Source of the DNA: Treponema sp.
GTDB lineage: Bacteria; Spirochaetota; Spirochaetia; Treponematales; Treponemataceae
Length of the DNA: 64,000 nt
Reading direction: 5' to 3'
NCBI GenBank assembly: GCA_017464425.1
Contig: JAFUDX010000007.1
Coordinates: 105,090-169,089 of the forward strand
Within the stretch, counting starts at the first letter, position 1; each line of letters begins with the position of its first letter. Both the position numbers and the translations under genes were made by a program. Positions 38,296 through 47,235 of the stretch are shown here, in pieces. Below the pieces are notes generated by a model, which saw only the letters and a list, made by a program, of their open reading frames with translations, did no database searches and had not been told where the DNA came from.

Positions 38296-39177
38296 ATGCT
38301 CATTTTTGAACTTATGAATGATGACGGACCAAATACGGCTCAGATTCGCAGTCAGATTTTGAAATTTCTTCTTGCAAATGAACATAAATGTGTTTCTTTG
38401 GTTTCCCGATTTTTAAAAAATGATGCACGTTTTTTCTATATTCTTGATGAAAAAAATGTAATTTGGGGCGTACTTTCGATTTCTTCTGGCGGGCAGATTC
38501 TTCATTGTCTTGAAAGTGACGCAGTTATGCCAACGGTGCAAGAATTTTTTTCTCTCAATAAGCCTCAAAAATTATTCAGCATAATCGGTGAGCAAAAATA
38601 TACTGACGCAATCGCAAAAATCTTTCTCAAACTGTACGGCACGGTGCCAAAAGCGGTAAATGAGTATATTCTAATGGAATATAACCACACATTGGCGGAG
38701 CAGGCCGCTCTTGCCGAAAAGGTGGACGCTCGTAAAAAATCGTTCCTTGCCGACTGCGAGATTTTTGATTGCAAAGATTCCGATTTTGATGCACTGTTTC
38801 CGATTCAAAAAGAGTACGAGTTGGAAGAAGTTGTGGTCGATAAAAGCACATTCAGCGAAAAAAATTGCCGTATCTTGCTGAGGCGTTCGCTTCAAGATGG
38901 CGGAATTTTTGGCGTTCGGTATAACAATCGGATTATCGCAAAGGCTTCCATCAACGCAAAGGGCGAAAATTGCATTCAGCTCGGCGGGATTTTTACTGAT
39001 ATGACGCTGCGTAATCGTGGAATCGCCACTTTTTTGGTAAAAACTCTGACCCAGCGATTTAAAAAAGAAGGCAAAACGATTGTTCTCTTCGTTAAAAAAG
39101 TCAATGTTCCTGCAATCAATGTGTATCGGAACTGCGGTTTTATGCCGTTCAGTGATTATAAAATTTTGTATTATTGA
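38296..39177 (+). CDS. GNAT-family N-acetyltransferase
   Basis: A 293-residue protein with a poorly conserved N-terminal domain and a C-terminal GNAT fold (about 150-293). The acetyl-CoA motif is RNRGIA within GGIFTDMTLRNRGIATFLV, and the closing strand is NVPAINVYRNCGF. The substrate is unknown; the two-domain layout resembles proteins acetylating small molecules. TATAAT (38285-38290) ends 5 nt before the ATG with no Shine-Dalgarno, so it is a leaderless candidate. The NUDIX gene follows closely. Confidence 0.8.
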   Translation: MLIFELMNDDGPNTAQIRSQILKFLLANEHKCVSLVSRFLKNDARFFYILDEKNVIWGVLSISSGGQILHCLESDAVMPTVQEFFSLNKPQKLFSIIGEQKYTDAIAKIFLKLYGTVPKAVNEYILMEYNHTLAEQAALAEKVDARKKSFLADCEIFDCKDSDFDALFPIQKEYELEEVVVDKSTFSEKNCRILLRRSLQDGGIFGVRYNNRIIAKASINAKGENCIQLGGIFTDMTLRNRGIATFLVKTLTQRFKKEGKTIVLFVKKVNVPAINVYRNCGFMPFSDYKILYY

Positions 39178-39197
39178 TAACATGGGTAAAAATCGAT

Positions 39198-39731
39198 ATG
39201 AAAAATGATTTTACATTTTGTCCGTCCTGTGGTTCAAAAAATATTCAGAATGTGCGCATGCGAAAATGGCTGTGCGCGGATTGTGGATTTGACCTCTACA
39301 ATAATGTCGCAAGCGCGGTCGGGCTTTTGATTCAGACTGCTGACGGAAAAATTCTGCTTGAAAAACGGGCGAAAGAGCCACGAAAAGGATTTTTGGCATT
39401 TCCAGGCGGATTTGTGGACCCTGACGAAACATTGGAAGAAGCATGTGTGCGCGAGTGCAGGGAAGAAATCGGCGTAGAGCCAGTTTCTCTTTCCTATATT
39501 GCTTCTTTTCCGAACACATACGAGTACAAAAATATCCAATACAAAACCTGTGATGTGTTTTTTGAGGCAAAACTTCCTGAGAATGCAAAACTTCATGCTC
39601 AGGAAGGCGAAGTGCTTGGTTTTGAGGAAGTGTTTGTGCGAAATGAAAAGGAACTTTCTGGTGTACCACTGGCTTTTGACAGTGCAAGAAAAACACTCGG
39701 ATTATGGTTAAAAAACAAAAGAGAAAACTGA
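39198..39731 (+). CDS. NUDIX hydrolase with N-terminal zinc ribbon
   Basis: A 177-residue protein. Cys pairs CPSCG and CADCG form a zinc ribbon like that of NADH pyrophosphatase. The NUDIX box is complete: GGFVDPDETLEEACVRECRE followed by EIGV. The likely substrate is a nucleoside-diphosphate derivative, not fixed by sequence. The start at Met 39198 places the first Cys pair at residue 8; Shine-Dalgarno is weak. Its TGA overlaps the next ATG by one base (TGATG), so the membrane protein is translationally coupled. Confidence 0.85.
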   Translation: MKNDFTFCPSCGSKNIQNVRMRKWLCADCGFDLYNNVASAVGLLIQTADGKILLEKRAKEPRKGFLAFPGGFVDPDETLEEACVRECREEIGVEPVSLSYIASFPNTYEYKNIQYKTCDVFFEAKLPENAKLHAQEGEVLGFEEVFVRNEKELSGVPLAFDSARKTLGLWLKNKREN

Positions 39732-40264
39732 TGACGATAGAACAAATTTTGTATTTTTCAATGCTTGGATTGGCGTTACTCGGCTACATCGTGATTTTGT
39801 GTACGATTCCGTATCGCAGAAAAAAAATTTTTGCTCAGGCGGGAGCTCTTGTATTTCCGCTTAAGGCAAAGCCGTCCAAAAAATGGGTCGTGATTGCCGT
39901 TATGGCTTTTATTTTGATCCTGATTGTTCCGCTTCGGAATTACGGGTGGTTTGTCAACCTTGTTTTGCTTGCGGCCGCCTTGTTTGCAACGGAAATTGCC
40001 GCGCGGGAAGCAGCTGGAATCGGAAAGGTGGGAATCTACACGCATATGCTCGTTTCTGGAACAAGTGCCGTTCTTTGGAGCGATATTTTTTCCCTGCCCA
40101 CACTGGCGTACGAAAATGACGCGGAAACGACACAGGTTGATTTTAAAACGCTTCGGGTGATTACAAAAAATGGCACGGAACAGCTGATTCTTTTTGAAAG
40201 TGAAGAAGAGCGCTCACAGGCAGTGGCGCAGATTTTGCAGCTCGCACCGCATCTCAAACCGTAA
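39731..40264 (+). CDS. Hypothetical membrane protein
   Basis: A 177-residue protein with three predicted membrane helices (about residues 5-25, 43-60 and 62-85) and a cytosolic C-terminal domain of about 80 residues rich in beta strands (TTQVDFKTLRVITKNGTEQL). No family is recognised. Overlap with the NUDIX stop sets the start. It ends 47 nt before an ABC ATPase gene, which has its own -10. Confidence 0.6.
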   Translation: MTIEQILYFSMLGLALLGYIVILCTIPYRRKKIFAQAGALVFPLKAKPSKKWVVIAVMAFILILIVPLRNYGWFVNLVLLAAALFATEIAAREAAGIGKVGIYTHMLVSGTSAVLWSDIFSLPTLAYENDAETTQVDFKTLRVITKNGTEQLILFESEEERSQAVAQILQLAPHLKP

Positions 40265-40311
40265 GGTAAAAATATCTCGACTTTTCGTTTAAATTTCACT
40301 ATCTTTACAGT

Positions 40312-41166
40312 ATGGATTTTCTTGAATTTAATGATGTTACATTTACCTATCCGGCAGTTGAGGGTGATTTAGATGAAAATGGCGAGCAGATTGTTCCCAA
40401 GCCTGTCTTTGAGCATTTTTCTGCCACTCTTCCCAAAGGATTCGTCAGTTTTGTCGGGCAAAATGGCTGCGGAAAGTCAACACTAATGCTTCTTGCAAGC
40501 GGCAGACTTTCTCCAGACAGCGGTACGGTTACGCTTTTGGGCAAAAATCCTGCAACGCTTGATGATGAGCAAAAAAATCTTCTTGCTTCGGTCATTTACC
40601 AAAACATGGAATTTGAAACCGAAGACAAAGTAGGGGAGCTTCTTTCATTCGTTTATCAGAATGGTGCTTTAAAAGGAAACGCAAAGCCTGTCCGTTCAAC
40701 TACGGGCGCAGATTCTCTTTTGAGCGAAGTTATTGAAGTCTTTGAGCTAACATCGGTCCTTGAACATCAGTTGGCTAAATTGAGCAAAGGTGAAATCCAG
40801 CGGGTGCTTTTGGCGTTTGGCATTTTATATGGAAGCGAAAGTTTGTTTATGGACGAGCCGCTTTTTGCGCTGGAAAATTATCAAAAAGAAGCCGCGCTTG
40901 CTTATTTAAAAGAATTTGTGCACAAAACGGGCAAGTCAGTGTATATTTCAATGCACGAGCTTGATTTGACGAAAAAATATGCCGATACGGTCTTGCTCTT
41001 TTATCCGAATCGCGACATGGCACTTGGCACAAGCGAGGAAGTCCTTACCCGTGATGAAGTTGAAAAGGCATATGGCGTTCCCTATGCGATGCTAAAAGAC
41101 CACGAAAACTTGAGCCGAGAATATCTGAACAGCCTGAATCAAAAAAACGAGGCAGAATCGAATTAA
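40312..41166 (+). CDS. ABC transporter ATP-binding protein
   Basis: A 284-residue ATPase: Walker A GQNGCGKST, signature LSKGEIQRVLLAFG, Walker B SLFMDEPLFALEN with Glu after Asp, and H-loop MHELDL. The helical insert is longer than usual and the D-loop is atypical (LFALEN). No permease is adjacent; the hydrophobic protein just upstream could be a partner but lacks a permease signature. TCGACT-17-TATCTT ends 6 nt before the ATG, so the gene is probably leaderless. The 3' end overlaps def by 4 nt, convergent. Confidence 0.88.
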   Translation: MDFLEFNDVTFTYPAVEGDLDENGEQIVPKPVFEHFSATLPKGFVSFVGQNGCGKSTLMLLASGRLSPDSGTVTLLGKNPATLDDEQKNLLASVIYQNMEFETEDKVGELLSFVYQNGALKGNAKPVRSTTGADSLLSEVIEVFELTSVLEHQLAKLSKGEIQRVLLAFGILYGSESLFMDEPLFALENYQKEAALAYLKEFVHKTGKSVYISMHELDLTKKYADTVLLFYPNRDMALGTSEEVLTRDEVEKAYGVPYAMLKDHENLSREYLNSLNQKNEAESN

Positions 41167-41735
41167 GCCTTTTTCGCTTCTTTTGCGGCGATTTTTGCCG
41201 CAATTCGGGCGGCTTTTTTTGCCTTTTCGGCTTCTTTTTTGGCGGCGCGTTCCAGGCGTTTTTTCATTTTTTCGGTGACTTCTGCGGCAAAAGTGGGGTC
41301 GCCACGGTCAATGTACACAATGCCTTCCAAGTGGTCGTTTTCGTGCTGAATGATTCGCGCAAGCAATCCGTCTGCGGCTAGGGTGAACGGCTTTCCGAAT
41401 TCATTTAAAGCCTGTACGGTGACTTTTGACGGGCGTTTGATTGTTTCGTTGAAGCCCGGAAGAGAAAGACAGCCTTCATCGTAATCGCACAAATCATTGC
41501 TCGTTGAAATAATCTGTGGATTGATAAAAACTCGTCGCACATCATCATCTGAAATGATTACAAAATATCGTTTTGCGACTCCGATTTGCGGTGCTGCTAA
41601 GCCAACTCCGTCTGCGGCAAGCATGGTTTCAAACATTTCGTTGAAAGTTTCGCGCAATGAGTCGTTGATTTCGTCTAGTTCTACGGGAACGCATTTTTGC
41701 CGTATGATTTCTTCGCCTAATTTGTAAATCTTCAT
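41163..41735 (-). CDS. def: Peptide deformylase
   Basis: A 190-residue metalloenzyme removing formyl from N-terminal Met. All three motifs are present: GVGLAAPQIG, EGCLSLP with the metal Cys, and HENDHLEG with both metal His and the catalytic Glu (Asn in place of the more usual hydrophobic/Phe residue). The C-terminal 35 residues are an unusual Lys/Ala-rich helix not needed for catalysis, perhaps a ribosome-contact tail. AGGAA lies upstream of the ATG. It follows hisD by 51 bp on the same strand. Confidence 0.94.
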   Translation of the reverse strand: MKIYKLGEEIIRQKCVPVELDEINDSLRETFNEMFETMLAADGVGLAAPQIGVAKRYFVIISDDDVRRVFINPQIISTSNDLCDYDEGCLSLPGFNETIKRPSKVTVQALNEFGKPFTLAADGLLARIIQHENDHLEGIVYIDRGDPTFAAEVTEKMKKRLERAAKKEAEKAKKAARIAAKIAAKEAKKA

Positions 41736-41751
41736 AGTTATTTCCTATATG

Positions 41752-41780
41752 TGTCATTCTGAGACAAACTCAGAATGACA
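41752..41780. repeat. GTCATT-type palindromic repeat
   Basis: TGTCATTCTGAG-ACAAA-CTCAGAATGACA, a 12-bp perfect stem between hisD and def. It is related to elements at 27585 and 57364. No T-run follows, so it is not a classical terminator. Confidence 0.65.
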
Positions 41781-41785
41781 GCGTT

Positions 41786-43153
41786 TTATTTCTCCAATCG
41801 TATTCGTGCTGCTCGTGCATGACCTGCCAAGCCTTCCGCGTCACCCAAAACACCAGAGACGTGCGCCGAAGCAATTGCCCCTGCGCTTCCTTCAATGGTG
41901 CGGAGCGTTGTGACCGTCTTTAAGAACACACGGACGCTCAATCCTCCCGTAAAGCGTGCGCTTCCGCTCGTGGGCAATGTGTGATTTAATCCAGCTGCGT
42001 AATCACCAAAGACTTCCGCGCTTGCGTGACCGATAAAAAGCGAGCCGTAATTGTGAACGAGCGAGGCAATTTTGTCGCGTTCTGCGCCTTCATTCATTGC
42101 AAGTTCCAAATGCTCAGGAGCTTTTTTATTCGCACATTCGGCTGCTTGTTCCAGAGTATCGCATATAATGATTCTTCCGCAATTTTTAATGCTCTGCTCG
42201 GCGGTTTCGCGTGTGGAAAGCGTGCTGAGCTGCTTTTCGATTTCTTCTGCGACAGCGTGGGCGAGTTCCGTAGAATCCGTTGCCATGACAGGCTGTGCAA
42301 CGATGTCATGCTCTGCCTGCGCAAGCAAATCTGCGGCGACCCATGCGGGATTTGCATGTTTGTCTGCGATGATAAAGACTTCAGTGGGGCCTGCCACCAT
42401 ATCGATTCCGACTGTGCCGTAGACGAGTTTTTTTGCCTCAGCAACGAATTTGTTGCCGGGACCAACGATGACATCTGTGCGCGGAACGGACTCCGTGCCA
42501 AATGCCAAAGCTCCGATTGCCTGAGAGCCACCGCATGCAAACGCTTTGGTGACCCCGCAAATGTATGCTGCCGCCATGATATTTTCGTCTGCGTATGGCT
42601 TACCGCCTACAAACGGCTTTCCTGGAACGCCCGTGCCTTGCTTTTGGGCGGCATCCCGTTCTGACGGATGAACGCGTGGTGGTGTGCAAAGAATTACTTC
42701 TTTAACGCCTGCCGCAACCGCTGGGGTAATCGTCATTACAACGGTAGAAACGAGCGGAAATCGCCCTGCAGGAACATATACGCCCGCCCGTTCAACAGGA
42801 ATATTTTTTTGACCAGTAAAAACACCGTCCGTAAGTTCAACTTCAAAATCATCGAATGATTCACGCTGTTTTTTTGCAAAGCGGAGTGCTAAATCGTGGC
42901 TGTATTCAATTGCCTTGTACAGTTCTGGATTTTCACGCTGCATCTTTTCTGCGGCGGCTTTTAGTTCAGACTGAGGAATTTCAAGGGAGCGGGGAGCGGA
43001 CACATCGAATTTTGCGCCATATTCGCTCAATGCCGCATCTCCCCGATTTTTTACATCGGAAAGCACATCTTTTACAATATCGATTGAACCGCCAAAATTG
43101 CGCCCGTCAAAAAATGACGGTTCAAGTTCGGCGTATTTTTGCACTGTAATCAT
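41786..43153 (-). CDS. hisD: Histidinol dehydrogenase
   Basis: A 455-residue enzyme performing the last two steps of histidine synthesis. Conserved stretches are VERAGVYVPAGRFPLVSTVVM, CGGSQAIGALAFGTESV, VGPGNKFVAEAKKLV, GIDMVAGPTEV, and the zinc-site HNYGSLFIGHASAEVFGDY with GLNHTLPTSG. ATG 43153 is preferred: TAAAAT ends 7 nt upstream and no Shine-Dalgarno exists (leaderless candidate). No other his gene is in the window, so the pathway is dispersed. Confidence 0.96.
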   Translation of the reverse strand: MITVQKYAELEPSFFDGRNFGGSIDIVKDVLSDVKNRGDAALSEYGAKFDVSAPRSLEIPQSELKAAAEKMQRENPELYKAIEYSHDLALRFAKKQRESFDDFEVELTDGVFTGQKNIPVERAGVYVPAGRFPLVSTVVMTITPAVAAGVKEVILCTPPRVHPSERDAAQKQGTGVPGKPFVGGKPYADENIMAAAYICGVTKAFACGGSQAIGALAFGTESVPRTDVIVGPGNKFVAEAKKLVYGTVGIDMVAGPTEVFIIADKHANPAWVAADLLAQAEHDIVAQPVMATDSTELAHAVAEEIEKQLSTLSTRETAEQSIKNCGRIIICDTLEQAAECANKKAPEHLELAMNEGAERDKIASLVHNYGSLFIGHASAEVFGDYAAGLNHTLPTSGSARFTGGLSVRVFLKTVTTLRTIEGSAGAIASAHVSGVLGDAEGLAGHARAARIRLEK

Positions 43154-43253
43154 ATGAAAGATTTTATCGAATTTTAGAATATTTTCCAATACGATGAGGA
43201 TTTTTCTTTATAATCTTGTAAAAAGCGTATGTTCGTGAGGAATAGTCGGCTGC

Positions 43254-43601
43254 TTAACTGTCGAGCCATCCGCGAAGCACATTTGCCACATCTTCGGGAC
43301 TTTTGGGAATTTCCTTTTTAAGATTCTCAAGATTGTCGTCAACCATTAAAAATCCGCCTGCATTTGGCGCGACTTCACGGTAAATGCCACGAAGCTCGCC
43401 GAATTTGCGCACTTCTTCAAGAACGGCGGTTTCTTTTTGTACATGAAGCGCATTACGGGGATTGTATGTGCCGAGTGCCATGATCTGCGTGCTGATTTTG
43501 TTCATTTCTGAAGGTGACAGTTTGAGAATATCCAAGATTTTTTCGCTTGTCTCTGAACCGAGTTCTGTGAGAAGAATTGCAATTTTTTCGTAGCCTGTCA
43601 T
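43254..43601 (-). CDS. FliG N-terminal domain-like small protein
   Basis: A 115-residue protein resembling the N-terminal domain of the flagellar switch protein FliG: EKIAILLTELGSETSEKILDILKLSPSEMNKISTQI (read in pieces), with the alternating Leu pattern. The middle and C-terminal (motor) domains are absent. GGAGGA precedes the ATG, and the frame is intact, so it is a stand-alone gene rather than a truncation scar. It could modulate FliF-FliG assembly; that is inference. It lies 25 nt after the carboxypeptidase gene stop in minus-strand order reversed, that is, downstream of it. Confidence 0.6.
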   Translation of the reverse strand: MTGYEKIAILLTELGSETSEKILDILKLSPSEMNKISTQIMALGTYNPRNALHVQKETAVLEEVRKFGELRGIYREVAPNAGGFLMVDDNLENLKKEIPKSPEDVANVLRGWLDS

Positions 43602-43626
43602 TTTATGTTCCTCCGATTGTGATTCG

Positions 43627-45111
43627 TTACATTCCTAATTTTACGATAGAATCTAACAGCGTGCCAAAAATTCCTGCCTTTTCGTAGCTTCGGTCGGCAA
43701 CGAGCGGAACTGTTTCCAGCACGATGTCGCCGAGTTTGTACTGAATCTGACCGTATTGTGTGCCCGCTTCGACTTCGCCATACAGAAATTTCGGTATATT
43801 TACGGTAGCTTTTACATTTTTTGCGTCTTCACTGGCAGTTTCGCCGAGAATATGCGGCACGGTGATTGCGTTCTGCCATGCCGGAATTAAATTGACGAAT
43901 TTGCCGTTTGTTTTTTTTGAGCCGAATGAAGCCACCGCGTAGGATTGAGGCAGGTCAGTGTTTGGAATGAAGTCGGCAAAACTCTGGAACGCCCATTCCA
44001 TCATTTCCGTTCCGTCATGGACCCTGCCAGCGTTTCCTTGCTTTGAGCCGACTCCTGTTCCTTTCATCGTGATTGAAATGAAGCGCATGCCGTTTCGTTT
44101 TGCGGTCAGGGCGAGATTGTAGCGGCTTTCGTAGATGAAGCCCGTTTTGATTCCGTCGCAGCCTTCCATTACCCCCAAAAGCGGATTTGTGTTTTTTTGG
44201 TAGATTGCCTTTTCATCGCCGAATTTTTTTTGCCATGCGGGGAGATTTTTTTCTAGCGGATATTTAATGCTTGGCGCAGAATGAAATTCTTCGACCGACT
44301 GCGGAAATCGCGAAATATATTCTTTGCAGAAAGCGGCAAGTTCTCGCGCGGTGGTAAGATTGTGCTCGTCATAGCCACTTGGCTCCACGAAATGCGTATG
44401 AGTAAGACCGAGCGTGGCACATTCTTTGTTCATTCGCTCCACAAATGCCTTTGTGCTTCCAGAAATATAATCTGCAACGGCAAGGGCTGCGTCGTTACCT
44501 GAAGCCACCGCAAGTCCTTTTAAAAGCTCTCTGAGCGTGACAATTTGCCCCTGTCCCAAAAACATGAGAGAGGCATCGCTTGGCATATTGATTGCCCAGC
44601 TTCGTTCGGGAAGCGTAACCACATCATCAAGCGAGATTCTGCCAGATTCTACTTCTTTAAAAACGATGTACATGACAAACAGTTTTGCAATCGAAGCTGG
44701 CGGAATGATTTCATCGGCATTTTTTTCAAACAAAACGCATCCGTTCGACGCATCAATCAAAATTGCAGAGCCTGCCCAAACATCAAGATTCGCCTTTGTG
44801 ACAGAGTAGGGCAGTTCTTTTAAAATGGCAGTGCGTTGCTCAGGATACCGTGAATCCAATGCGGAATACAGGCTTATTTCTTGTTCGTGTGAAAGCGGCT
44901 TTATATTCTGAGGATTTTTAAAATCAGCTGAATACGATAGAAAAGCAATGATTAAAATGGCAAGTACAAGTAGACTGGCGCAAAAAAGAATGAATGTCCG
45001 CCGAAAATGGTCTTCTGAGGGAGAAGATTCCTCTGTGGGCGTGACAGGACTGCGTTTTGCGCACTGTGTTTTTTCATCGATAAAGTCATCAGTAACATCG
45101 TAATCGTTCAT
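43627..45111 (-). CDS. dacA: D-alanyl-D-alanine carboxypeptidase (PBP5-type)
   Basis: A 494-residue membrane-anchored enzyme. An N-terminal cytosolic tail of about 35 residues is followed by one membrane segment (FILFCASLLVLAILIIAFL). The SxxK motif is ASIAKLF, the second motif SGN (ASGNDAALAVADYISG), the third KTG (IKTGFIYES). The C-terminal PBP5-C-like domain lacks an obvious amphipathic anchor, so anchoring is by the N-terminal helix. It trims peptidoglycan stem peptides. TATACT ends 6 nt before the ATG with no Shine-Dalgarno. Confidence 0.92.
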   Translation of the reverse strand: MNDYDVTDDFIDEKTQCAKRSPVTPTEESSPSEDHFRRTFILFCASLLVLAILIIAFLSYSADFKNPQNIKPLSHEQEISLYSALDSRYPEQRTAILKELPYSVTKANLDVWAGSAILIDASNGCVLFEKNADEIIPPASIAKLFVMYIVFKEVESGRISLDDVVTLPERSWAINMPSDASLMFLGQGQIVTLRELLKGLAVASGNDAALAVADYISGSTKAFVERMNKECATLGLTHTHFVEPSGYDEHNLTTARELAAFCKEYISRFPQSVEEFHSAPSIKYPLEKNLPAWQKKFGDEKAIYQKNTNPLLGVMEGCDGIKTGFIYESRYNLALTAKRNGMRFISITMKGTGVGSKQGNAGRVHDGTEMMEWAFQSFADFIPNTDLPQSYAVASFGSKKTNGKFVNLIPAWQNAITVPHILGETASEDAKNVKATVNIPKFLYGEVEAGTQYGQIQYKLGDIVLETVPLVADRSYEKAGIFGTLLDSIVKLGM

Positions 45112-45168
45112 GTGAAAAGTATAGCAGAAAGAACGGAAAGTAACTACAGATAAAAAAATTGACGCGGA

Positions 45169-47172
45169 TTAACGCGCATGCCCATAAGTTCGTTCAATCT
45201 CTTGAATTTGGTCGCGGATTGCGGCGGCTTCTTCGTATTCTAGACGGTCGGCAAAGTCACTCATTTCTTTCTTTAACGCGTCGATGAGCTTTTTACGCTG
45301 CTTGGGGTCGAAGAGGTTTGCGCTCTTTTTGAGGACGGAAAGTTCCACTTCGGCGTTTTCGGCGGCATCTTGCTGCTGGCGAACGAGAATATCCTGCACG
45401 GCTTTTGAGACGGTGTGCGGCGTGATTCCATGCTCCTCGTTGTAGGCTTGCTGAATTTCACGGCGGCGGCGCGTTTCGGTGACAGTTTCCTTAATCGCGG
45501 GGGTAATGTTGTCGGCGTACATAACGACCATGCCGTTTTCGTTTCGGGCGGCTCGTCCGACAATCTGAATCAAACTCGTCGTGGAGCGCAAAAAGCCGAT
45601 TTTGTCCGCGTCAAGAATCGCGATAAAACTCACTTCGGGAAGGTCGATTCCCTCTCGGAGCAGGTTGATTCCAATCAAAACATCGATTTCGCCTGTTCTC
45701 AGCGACTTTAAAATCTCCACGCGTTCAAAAGTGTCGATTTCAGAGTGAATGTATTTGACTTTGAGGTTCAAGCCCAAAAGATAGTCCGTCAAATCCTCAG
45801 CCATTTTTTTTGTTAAAGTAAGAATCAAACTTCGCTCGCCCTTTTCGATTCGCGCTTTCACTTCCTTGTAGATGTCTTCCATTTGCCCTTCGCTCGGTCG
45901 AATGTCGATGAGCGGGTCAAGAAGCCCCGTGGGGCGGATAATCTGCTCGACAACCTGCGTTGACTGTGCGATTTCTTCTTTTCGCGGGGTTGCCGTCACA
46001 TAAATCACTTGATTCATCTTTTTCCAAAATTCATCGGCTTTGAGCGGGCGGTTGTCAAGCGCACTCGGCAAGCGGAAACCGAAGTCAACGAGATTCTGCT
46101 TTCGGCTACGGTCGCCCTCGTACATCGCGCCAATCTGCGGCACGGTCACATGCGCTTCGTCAATGAGGCACAAAAAATCATCGGGGAAGTAGTGCAAAAG
46201 CGTTGCGGGAGGCTCCCCTGTTTTTCGCCCTGCAATCGGAGCGGAGTAGTTTTCGATTCCTGAGCAGTAGCCCATTTCTTTCATCATTTCGATGTCGTAG
46301 GTCGTGCGCGTTTTGAGCCGTTCTGCTTCAAGCATTTTCCCCGTCGCCTGCAAGGTTTCCACCCGCTCTTCAAGTTCCTTTTGAATCCGCTCGGTGGCAG
46401 AAAGAAGCGCGTCATGCGGCACGACGAAGTGCTTTGCGGGGTAGAGTTGCAATTCGTCAAGTTCTTCTTCGGTTTTTCGCTCAACCACATTGAATCGCTT
46501 GATGCTCGCAATTTCGTCAAAATCAAGCTCGATTCGGTAGGCGGTGTCGGTCTCCATGTACGGCGGATAGACTTCAATTACATCGCCACGAACGCGGAAA
46601 TTTCCCCGCTCCAAAACCATGTCGTTTCGCTGATACTGAATCGAAGCCAAATCCCGTTCAAATTTGCGCAAATCAAGAATTTCGCCCTTTTCGATGTGGA
46701 CGCGCATTTCTTTGTAAAGGTCAGGCATACCCAAGCCGTAAATACAGCTCACCGTTGCCACCACAATCACATCGCGCCGTTCCATGAGCGAGTAGGTTGC
46801 CGCCAATCGGAGCTTGTCAATCTCATCGTTTGTTGCCGCGTCTTTTTCGATGTACAAATCCCGCGCGGGCACATAGGCTTCCGGCTGGTAATAGTCGTAG
46901 TACGAGACAAAATATTCGACCGCATTGTGCGGAAAAAATGACTTGAATTCGCGGTAGAGCTGGGCGGAAAGCGTTTTGTTGTGGCTGATGATGAGCGTTG
47001 GTCGCTGCACTTTTTCGATGATTTTTGCCATCGTGAAGGTTTTGCCTGAGCCTGTTACGCCCTTCAATGTCTGAAAGCGGTCGCCGTTCAAAAATCCCGC
47101 CGCCAATTTTTCGATTGCCTCGCCCTGATCTCCCGAAGGAGCATAGGGGCTTACGACTTCAAATTTACGCAT
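45169..47172 (-). CDS. uvrB: Excinuclease ABC subunit B
   Basis: A 667-residue DNA-repair helicase-like protein. Walker A is GVTGSGKT, the beta-hairpin carries YYDYYQPEAYVP, DEAH is LIDEAHVTVPQ, helicase motif VI QIVGRAARNENG, and the C-terminal UVR domain binds UvrC (FADRLEYEEAAAIRDQI). It loads UvrC at lesions located by UvrA. TATACT ends 6 nt before the ATG, another leaderless candidate. uvrA and uvrC are not in the window. Confidence 0.97.
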   Translation of the reverse strand: MRKFEVVSPYAPSGDQGEAIEKLAAGFLNGDRFQTLKGVTGSGKTFTMAKIIEKVQRPTLIISHNKTLSAQLYREFKSFFPHNAVEYFVSYYDYYQPEAYVPARDLYIEKDAATNDEIDKLRLAATYSLMERRDVIVVATVSCIYGLGMPDLYKEMRVHIEKGEILDLRKFERDLASIQYQRNDMVLERGNFRVRGDVIEVYPPYMETDTAYRIELDFDEIASIKRFNVVERKTEEELDELQLYPAKHFVVPHDALLSATERIQKELEERVETLQATGKMLEAERLKTRTTYDIEMMKEMGYCSGIENYSAPIAGRKTGEPPATLLHYFPDDFLCLIDEAHVTVPQIGAMYEGDRSRKQNLVDFGFRLPSALDNRPLKADEFWKKMNQVIYVTATPRKEEIAQSTQVVEQIIRPTGLLDPLIDIRPSEGQMEDIYKEVKARIEKGERSLILTLTKKMAEDLTDYLLGLNLKVKYIHSEIDTFERVEILKSLRTGEIDVLIGINLLREGIDLPEVSFIAILDADKIGFLRSTTSLIQIVGRAARNENGMVVMYADNITPAIKETVTETRRRREIQQAYNEEHGITPHTVSKAVQDILVRQQQDAAENAEVELSVLKKSANLFDPKQRKKLIDALKKEMSDFADRLEYEEAAAIRDQIQEIERTYGHAR

Positions 47173-47194
47173 GAGGAAAGTATAGCAAAAGAAA

Positions 47195-47235
47195 GGAGCA
47201 GTGAGAAGTTAGCAGTGAGCAGTTAGGAATTGGGA
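47195..47235. repeat. AGCAGTTAG-type simple repeat
   Basis: Tandem degenerate words (GAGCAGTGAGAAGTTAGCAG, TGAGCAGTTAGGAATTGGGA) overlapping the 3' end of the following lipoprotein gene. Related copies lie at 48301-48335, 52081-52135 and inside the U32 gene at 58027-58062. Confidence 0.6.

Noticed and set aside
40312..41166. Pairing the orphan ABC ATPase with the permease at 54441 as one transporter
   Set aside because: They are 13 kb apart in separate units and nothing in the sequences links them; kept only as a possibility.
42026..42664. 212-codon plus-strand open frame over hisD
   Set aside because: Antisense to the hisD coding sequence; composition is Cys/Arg-rich without motifs.
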